A stretch of DNA of 18,307 nucleotides from Dehalococcoidia bacterium. Its GTDB lineage: Bacteria; Chloroflexota; Dehalococcoidia; Dehalococcoidales; RBG-16-60-22. Location of the stretch: assembly GCA_030613665.1 (NCBI GenBank), contig JAUWLN010000013.1, forward strand, positions 1 to 18,307, written 5' to 3'. Each line of letters begins with the position of its first letter. Positions within the stretch are counted from its first letter, which is position 1. Under the pieces are notes generated by a model. The model was not told the DNA's origin and did not search any database. It saw nothing but the letters and a program-made list of their open reading frames with translations. The position numbers were made by a program, and so were the translations under genes. Positions 13,999 through 18,307 of the stretch are shown one piece after another.

Positions 13999-14883
13999 AT
14001 ACCAAGATGTCCTAATTGTGGTCGGGAGGCACTGAGAACAGAGGACTGGGCTTGCCAGTGGTGCGGGCATCCGCTGCTATCCAACGCTTTTAAGAGAATA
14101 CCAAAAACCTACCGGGAGCTGCAGGAAGAGAAGTCGCTCAACGTGAGCCTGGCCCCGGAAGAGGAGCCAGAGCCGGCACCAGTTGCCGAAGCTGAAGCTG
14201 AAGTAGAACCACCACCAGCACCAGCGCCGGAACCAACACCAGCACCGCCAGAAGCAGAAGCAGCGCCCGAGGCACCACCTCCCCCTGAACCGGTCGCAGC
14301 AGTTGAAGCCGAGGTAGAGGTGGAGAGAGAAGCTGCGCCACCGCCTGAACCAGAAACCGAAGCCACCGAGGACGAAAAGCCGGTAAACGAACCGGAATCA
14401 GCACCTGTTGCCGAGGTTGAAGTGGAATCAGCACCGGAGACGGAACCGCCGCCGGAAGCAGAGCCGGCTAAAGAGCCGGTAGCGGAAACTGCGCCCGAAG
14501 TAGCGGCGGTGCCAGCACAGGAGCCGGTAGCCGCTCCAACCCTTGAACCCGATACAGCCACCGGCACCATAAACGCGACCGTGGAAGAACTTAATGCCGC
14601 CTTCAGTTCGGACAAGGCAGGCACGAATGCTAAATTATTGAACAAGTTGCTTCAAGTAACCGGCCCCGTGCATAAAATAGTTGTCAAAGACAACCTGGAT
14701 ATTTTCTACATTATCCTGGCCGGTGCCGGAAGACCATCGACCTGGCAGGTCCGCTGCACTTTCAGCCGCGAGCATAGCGCGCATTTATCGCGATTGACTG
14801 AAGGGCAGGAGCAAATGGTACAGGGGACATATGTTGGCTACGAGAGGAATATCATCCTGAAAGAGTGCAGCCTGGTGCAATGA
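13999..14883 (+). CDS. Zinc-ribbon protein with Pro/Glu/Ala-rich linker and OB-like C-terminal domain (apparent ATA start)
   Basis: The 294-residue frame runs from an ATA codon at 13999; an in-frame stop lies at 13977-13979. No ATG, GTG, TTG or CTG occurs in between, and the first canonical-type codons come only after the first CxxC. Residues 4-27 form a zinc ribbon: CPNC (Cys4, Cys7) and CQWC (Cys19, Cys22). Residues about 52-187 are a low-complexity Pro/Glu/Ala/Val linker. Residues about 189-294 resemble the tRNA_anti-like OB-fold family: LLQVTGPVHKIVV, a VRCTFS strand, then LSRLTEGQ and GTYVGYERNIILKECSLV. A GTG at 14143 is the first common start but would discard the ribbon. Promoter and ribosome site fit 13999. 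Function is unknown; nucleic-acid or metal-linked binding is a guess. Confidence 0.75.
   Translation: MPRCPNCGREALRTEDWACQWCGHPLLSNAFKRIPKTYRELQEEKSLNVSLAPEEEPEPAPVAEAEAEVEPPPAPAPEPTPAPPEAEAAPEAPPPPEPVAAVEAEVEVEREAAPPPEPETEATEDEKPVNEPESAPVAEVEVESAPETEPPPEAEPAKEPVAETAPEVAAVPAQEPVAAPTLEPDTATGTINATVEELNAAFSSDKAGTNAKLLNKLLQVTGPVHKIVVKDNLDIFYIILAGAGRPSTWQVRCTFSREHSAHLSRLTEGQEQMVQGTYVGYERNIILKECSLVQ
14152..14560 (+). repeat. Low-complexity Pro/Glu/Ala coding repeat
   Basis: Degenerate GAA/GCA/CCA/CCG-rich codons encode a linker of about 136 residues made almost only of Pro, Glu, Ala and Val. It is acidic and predicted disordered. Its complement creates long Ser/Gly/Thr frames on the other strand that are not genes. 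Confidence 0.85.
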
Positions 14884-14929
14884 TATGGCTAATTTCTGAA
14901 TTCCTAGTTGAAAGGAGGCATGTCTATCA

Positions 14930-15013
14930 ATGTCAACGACTCTGAGTATTGTTTTAATCGTTATCCTCGTTATCCTTGTCGTTTTGTACTTCGTAATGAG
15001 GGGCAGGCGCTAG
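14930..15013 (+). CDS. 27-residue single-pass membrane microprotein
   Basis: A short frame encodes 27 residues: MSTTLS, about 17 uninterrupted hydrophobic residues (IVLIVILVILVVLYFVM), then a positively charged RGRR tail before TAG. AAAGGAGG at 14911-14918 is a strong ribosome site, 11 bases before this ATG. The ATG at 14920 is only 1 base away and opens a polar 53-residue frame, which is less credible. The clean membrane segment with a positive tail is unlikely by chance. It follows the zinc-ribbon gene by 46 bases and probably shares its transcript. Function is unknown; small stress or complex-assembly peptides look like this. Confidence 0.65.
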   Translation: MSTTLSIVLIVILVILVVLYFVMRGRR

Positions 15014-15043
15014 AGTCGGCATGGCTCGGTCCCTACTTGGTTA

Positions 15044-15154
15044 TCAGTAGACGACTACAATTTCTTCTCCAGCCATATTGACAAAGTTTACTGCTGGGAA
15101 TAGCGCTCTTAGTGCTGCTTGGCTGACGTCTTGAATTGGCACTGGTTTTGCCAA
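15044..15154 (-). pseudogene. Possible gene remnant or small ORF, minus strand
   Basis: Read on the minus strand from TTG 15154, the frame gives 36 residues: an AKPVPIQDVSQAALRALF part and then VNFVNMAGEEIVVVY before TGA at 15046-15044. The peptide looks like a natural protein tail with helix and strand character. But it has no ribosome site, an in-frame stop two codons upstream of the TTG, and no recognised family. It may be the C-terminal remnant of a lost gene, a true small protein, or chance. Confidence 0.3.
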
Positions 15155-15191
15155 ATGTCAAATAAGCGCCTACCAACCTGCCGGTTTGCGG

Positions 15192-15220
15192 TGGACAGGT
15201 AAAACGGTTAGGTTTATAAT
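15192..15220 (+). promoter_or_regulatory. Promoter of the hpt-ade operon
   Basis: TGGACA (15192-15197) and a perfect TATAAT (15215-15220) are 17 bases apart. Transcription would start about 5 bases before the hpt ATG at 15232, and no Shine-Dalgarno is present. A leaderless message is likely. Confidence 0.75.
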
Positions 15221-15231
15221 CTCAACTAGAT

Positions 15232-15765
15232 ATGAACTCCAAAGCAGAACTCCACATCCTTTTCAACCGTCACGAGATTGAGGCTGCTGTCAGGCGTCTC
15301 GCCTCCGAAATCAGTAAAGATTACCGCAATCAAAATCCACTTCTGCTGGGCGTCCTCAGGGGTTCGTTTGTATTTATGGCCGACCTCATCCGCCATCTCG
15401 ATTTCCCTCTCGAAGTAGATTTCATCGGGCTATCCAGCTATGGCAGTGGCACGGAGAGCTCGGGCAAAATCAAGGTGGTCAAGGAGCTGGAGACACCGGT
15501 ACAGGATAGGAGTGTGTTGGTCGTGGAGGACATCGTGGATACCGGTCTCACCACTGCCTTCCTCCTTCAGCATCTACAGAGACTGAAACCAGCTTCGGTG
15601 AAGCTCTGTGCCCTCACTGAAAAACCATCAAGACGGGAAATTCCCGTGAACATTGACTACCTCGGCTTTACCGTGCCCGATAAGTTTCTCATCGGTTACG
15701 GGCTGGACGCCAACCAGAAATACCGCAACTTGCCCGATATCTGCTACCTGGAGGGCGAAGCATGA
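15232..15765 (+). CDS. hpt: Hypoxanthine phosphoribosyltransferase
   Basis: This 177-residue type I phosphoribosyltransferase converts hypoxanthine (and usually guanine) plus PRPP to IMP/GMP in the cytoplasm. The PRPP-binding loop is VLVVEDIVDTGLT (residues about 96-107, acidic pair Glu99-Asp100, then Asp103-Thr104-Gly105). LGVLRGSFVFMADL and FIGLSSYGSGTESSGKIKV with the flexible loop precede it. VPDKFLIGYGLD near residue 150 contacts the purine. The length is normal. The stop overlaps the ade start by 4 bases (ATGA), so translation is coupled. Adenine deaminase next door makes its substrate. Confidence 0.95.
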   Translation: MNSKAELHILFNRHEIEAAVRRLASEISKDYRNQNPLLLGVLRGSFVFMADLIRHLDFPLEVDFIGLSSYGSGTESSGKIKVVKELETPVQDRSVLVVEDIVDTGLTTAFLLQHLQRLKPASVKLCALTEKPSRREIPVNIDYLGFTVPDKFLIGYGLDANQKYRNLPDICYLEGEA

Positions 15766-17471
15766 CGTTAACCGGGCAGGCCAGGCTGATAGCGGTGGCC
15801 AGAGGAGACCAGCCCGCCGACCTCATCCTCGCCAATGCCGGGGTGGTAAATACCTTCACCGGTGAAGTCATAGCGGGCAACGTTGCCATCTGCGATGACC
15901 GCATTGCCGGGGTGGGAGACTACCACGAAGCAAAGCAAACCTTGAACGTCTCCGGCAAGTACCTGTGCCCGGGTTTCATCGACGGCCACGTTCACCTGGA
16001 AAGCTCGATGCTCGATGCAGGCCAGTACGCGCAGGCAGTGGTGCCGCGGGGCACCTCGGCCATCGTTACCGACCTGCATGAAATCGCCAATGTCTGCGGC
16101 CTGAAAGGGATGCGTTATGTGCTCGACTGCGTCCGCAAGCTGCCCCTCGACCTCTTCCTGATGACGCCTTCCTGCGTGCCGGCCACCCATCTGGAGACAT
16201 CGGGAGCCAGCATCAGCCCCGAGGACGTTCGCCAGATTATGCGCTGGCGGGAGACCATCGGTCTGGGGGAAGTTATGAACTTTCCCGGCGTCATCAACCG
16301 CGATGCCACGGTGCTGCGCAAGATTGCCCTGAGCCAGGGAAAGATTATCGATGGGCATGCCCCTGGCGTCAGAGGGAAAGACCTCAGCGCCTACATCGCC
16401 GCCGGCATAGGCTCCGACCACGAATCAATGGCTCTTGAAGAGGCCAGGGAAAAGCTGCAAAAGGGCATGTTCGTTATGATACGGGAAGGCTCTTCGGAAA
16501 AGAACCTGGAGGCCCTGCTGCCGCTGGTCACCGATAAGACCTACAAAAGATGCCTCTTTGTTGTTGATGACCGCAGCGCTTACGACCTGCTTCACGACGG
16601 AGATATCGACGCCGTGGTGCGCAAAGCGATACATCTCGGCCTCGAGCCGGTGCGGGCCATCCAGATGGCTACCATCAATGCCGCAGAGTATTTTCGCCTT
16701 GGCAGCCTGGGGGCCATAGCTCCCGGCTACTTTGCCAATATTCTGGTGCTGGACGACCTGGATGACCTGTCGGTTAACACGGTCTTCTATCGCGGCCGGA
16801 TGGTCGCCGGAGAAGGCAGGTCACTATTCCCACTGCCGCAGGTAGATAACCGCACCGTAACCGGAACGGTAAATATGAAGCCGGTTACCCTTAAAAAGCT
16901 GAGTTTGCCAGCTACATCGGCAGAACTGCCCGTCATTGAAGTCGTCCCGGGACAGATTGTTACCCGAAAGCGCTACCTTAAGGTCAGGACGGTCGATGGC
17001 CAGGTTATTTCCGATACGGAACATGATATCCTGAAACTGGTGGTAGCCGAAAGGCACCGGGCAACCGGGAATGTAGGGCTGGGGATGGTCATCGGCTTCG
17101 GGCTGAAGAAAGGAGCGCTCGCTTCCTCGGTTGCCCATGACTCGCATAACATAATTGCCGTCGGGACAAGCGATGAAGATATTATAGCGGCGGTTCAGGA
17201 AATCGAGCGCCTGCAGGGCGGTCTGGCGGCAGTGGCCAACGGCCAGGTACTGGCCAGCCTGAGCCTGCCTATCGCCGGGCTACTTTCCGATGAACCGCTG
17301 GAAGTCGTGGTTGCCCAACTGGGCAAGCTGGAGCAGAAAGCCAGAGAGCTTGGCGCCAGGCTTCCCTCGCCGTTCGCCACTCTTTCTTTTCTCGCCCTGC
17401 CCGTGATTCCCGAGCTCAAGCTCACCGACCTGGGACTGGTGGATGTGACTGAATTCAGGCTAATCAGATGA
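15762..17471 (+). CDS. ade: Adenine deaminase
   Basis: This 569-residue amidohydrolase deaminates adenine to hypoxanthine. The first metal site is GFIDGHVHLESSM (His76, His78). IIDGHAPGVRGKDLSAYIAAGIGSDHES near residue 190-220 provides further metal and active-site ligands. REGSSEKNLEALLPL and ATINAAEYFRLGSLGAIAPGYFANILVL complete the catalytic domain. The C-terminal domain has GLKKGALASSVAHDSHNIIAVG and LPIAGLLSDEPL, typical of Ade. The length matches the family. ATG 15762 overlaps the hpt stop. Together they channel adenine into IMP. The next gene starts about 18 bases after the stop. Confidence 0.96.
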   Translation: MTLTGQARLIAVARGDQPADLILANAGVVNTFTGEVIAGNVAICDDRIAGVGDYHEAKQTLNVSGKYLCPGFIDGHVHLESSMLDAGQYAQAVVPRGTSAIVTDLHEIANVCGLKGMRYVLDCVRKLPLDLFLMTPSCVPATHLETSGASISPEDVRQIMRWRETIGLGEVMNFPGVINRDATVLRKIALSQGKIIDGHAPGVRGKDLSAYIAAGIGSDHESMALEEAREKLQKGMFVMIREGSSEKNLEALLPLVTDKTYKRCLFVVDDRSAYDLLHDGDIDAVVRKAIHLGLEPVRAIQMATINAAEYFRLGSLGAIAPGYFANILVLDDLDDLSVNTVFYRGRMVAGEGRSLFPLPQVDNRTVTGTVNMKPVTLKKLSLPATSAELPVIEVVPGQIVTRKRYLKVRTVDGQVISDTEHDILKLVVAERHRATGNVGLGMVIGFGLKKGALASSVAHDSHNIIAVGTSDEDIIAAVQEIERLQGGLAAVANGQVLASLSLPIAGLLSDEPLEVVVAQLGKLEQKARELGARLPSPFATLSFLALPVIPELKLTDLGLVDVTEFRLIR

Positions 17472-17489
17472 AAAGAGGTGCTGGCAAAG

Positions 17490-18191
17490 TTGAGTATGCG
17501 TCAAATCAGACAGGAACCAGTTTTTGAGAGCCGCTACGATGCCGGCCGACAGCTGGCGACCTGGCTGGCCGAGTACCGGAACCGGTCGGTCGTGGTGCTG
17601 GCAATCCCCAACGGCGGGGTACTTATCGGGCTGGGGGTGGCGCTGGCACTCAATGCCGACTTCAATATCATCATCTCGCGTAAAATCCCCCTGCCCCTCA
17701 GTCCCGAGGGCGGCTTTGGCGCCGTGACCGACGACGGCACCACCATACTCAATGAGGACATGGTAAAGCGATTTAATTTGAACCAGCAGCAGATAAATTA
17801 CCAGGTGAGCCAGGTAAGAACTGCCATCCGCCAGCGAAGCCTGCTCTACCACGGCAAAAAACCTCCCTCACTGGTCAAAGGCAAAACGGTGCTTATCATT
17901 GACGACGGGCTCGCTTCCGGCTATACCATGATGGCCGCTGTAGAATCGATACGATATCGTCAACCGCAGGAGATAATCGTCGCCGTGCCGGTGGCATCGG
18001 CCGCCGCACTGCCCAAGGTAGAGAAGATAGCCAACAAGGTGATTGCCTGCGTGGCCGGTTTCGGCCCGGAATTTTATGTCTCCGACTTCTACCGCTACTG
18101 GCATGAGCCCAGCGATGAGGAAGTGCTGCAATGTTTCAAGGAATGGGGACTGCGTCACCGTCCGGATATAGAATCACTGGGTAAAAAATAA
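17490..18191 (+). CDS. Predicted phosphoribosyltransferase (COG1926-like)
   Basis: The protein is 233 residues from TTG 17490. I prefer this start because AAGAGG (17473-17478) would lie 11 bases before it; GTG 17478 overlaps that site and ATG 17496 is farther. The PRPP loop TVLIIDDGLASGYT lies near residues 133-146. VVVLAIPNGGVLIGLGVA, then a RKIPLPLSPEGGFGAV segment and ILNED, fit the predicted phosphoribosyltransferase family often seen as short proteins or fused to hydrolases. The substrate base is unknown. It sits at the end of the purine-salvage operon, just after ade, which suggests a nucleotide role, but family members have no firm assignment. Confidence 0.82.
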   Translation: MSMRQIRQEPVFESRYDAGRQLATWLAEYRNRSVVVLAIPNGGVLIGLGVALALNADFNIIISRKIPLPLSPEGGFGAVTDDGTTILNEDMVKRFNLNQQQINYQVSQVRTAIRQRSLLYHGKKPPSLVKGKTVLIIDDGLASGYTMMAAVESIRYRQPQEIIVAVPVASAAALPKVEKIANKVIACVAGFGPEFYVSDFYRYWHEPSDEEVLQCFKEWGLRHRPDIESLGKK

Positions 18192-18210
18192 TTGAAAAAG
18201 TATTGACAAG

Positions 18211-18307
18211 TGAGGTGGACCCCATCATTAGGACAGGATAAGGGCACTATTAAGGTTGGGTCCCGCTATCCTCAAGGGATCTGGTGGTAAGGATTCTACC
18301 ATACCTC
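18211..18307. mobile_element. Possible IS3-family-like element end, cut by the window
   Basis: From 18211 the sequence begins TGAGGTGGACCCC, followed by ATCATTAGGACA. This resembles terminal inverted repeats of IS3-family elements, which begin TG and carry CCCC then GGACA. No transposase can be confirmed in the remaining bases. On the minus strand one frame runs from the edge to a TAA next to this repeat, which could be a transposase tail. A TTGACA lies just outside at 18203-18208. The call rests on remembered repeat patterns only. Confidence 0.3.

Larger units (their letters stand above)
15014..15231. other. Gap between the microprotein and hpt
   Basis: About 220 bases with no plus-strand gene. 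It holds a minus-strand frame that may be a gene remnant (15044-15154) and the hpt promoter (15192-15220). I see no RNA gene or clear terminator. Confidence 0.6.

Noticed and set aside
14109..14645. 178-residue Ser/Gly/Thr-rich minus-strand frame
   Set aside because: It is the complement of the Pro/Glu/Ala repeat and not a secreted or surface protein.
14920..15081. 53-residue frame MSINVND... starting at 14920
   Set aside because: The ribosome site is only 1 base away and the product has no features, while the overlapping frame makes a clean membrane peptide.

Overview
The window reads as a stretch of an anaerobic bacterial chromosome. Evidence for this is Wood-Ljungdahl-type methylenetetrahydrofolate reductase genes, rubrerythrin, DsrE-like and nitroreductase redox proteins, GC-rich codon use, several GTG/TTG starts and some transcripts that look leaderless. 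My best guess is a Dehalococcoidia-like Chloroflexota from sediment or groundwater. That is inference from gene content and not from a marker gene. I see no rRNA, tRNA, CRISPR array or replication origin.

Layout. Bases 1-401 hold the N-terminal part of queA on the minus strand, cut by the window edge. Bases 517-4487 are a tight minus-strand operon. In transcription order it encodes a NuoG/HoxU-like Fe-S protein, NuoE, NuoF, MetV and MetF. This is a diaphorase module joined to a two-subunit methylene-THF reductase. A divergent intergenic region (4488-4675) with a perfect 8-bp hairpin separates it from a plus-strand run: surE, acpS, an MFS transporter, a DUF1648 membrane protein and glyS (7772-9337). 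glyS carries a sharply AT-rich internal segment. After a terminator and a second hairpin comes sbcD (9419-10660), converging on a nitroreductase/DsrE pair (10693-11718, minus). Rubrerythrin is divergent from that pair (11858-12361, plus).

From 12446 to 13758 a minus-strand set encodes a DUF4870 membrane protein, a 64-residue XRE regulator and a polytopic membrane protein. Its promoter contains direct repeats that could be an operator. On the plus strand a zinc-ribbon / low-complexity linker / OB-fold protein (13999-14883) follows. Its zinc ribbon lies upstream of any canonical start codon, so it appears to start at ATA. A 27-residue single-pass membrane peptide (14930-15013) comes next, then a gap with a possible gene remnant. 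The last block is purine salvage: hpt and adenine deaminase overlapping by 4 bases, then a second phosphoribosyltransferase. The window ends in what may be the tip of an IS3-like element.

How the genes work together. The metVF-nuoEF operon probably reduces methylene-THF to methyl-THF in the methyl branch of the Wood-Ljungdahl pathway, with NADH as the likely donor through NuoF/E and the Fe-S protein. Adenine deaminase and Hpt convert adenine to hypoxanthine and then IMP. Rubrerythrin and its divergent neighbours suggest oxidative-stress or sulfur/redox handling. The most unusual observations are the reductase-diaphorase operon, the compositional mosaic inside glyS, the ATA-start zinc-ribbon protein, the hidden membrane microprotein, and the repeat-bearing promoter of the XRE/membrane module.
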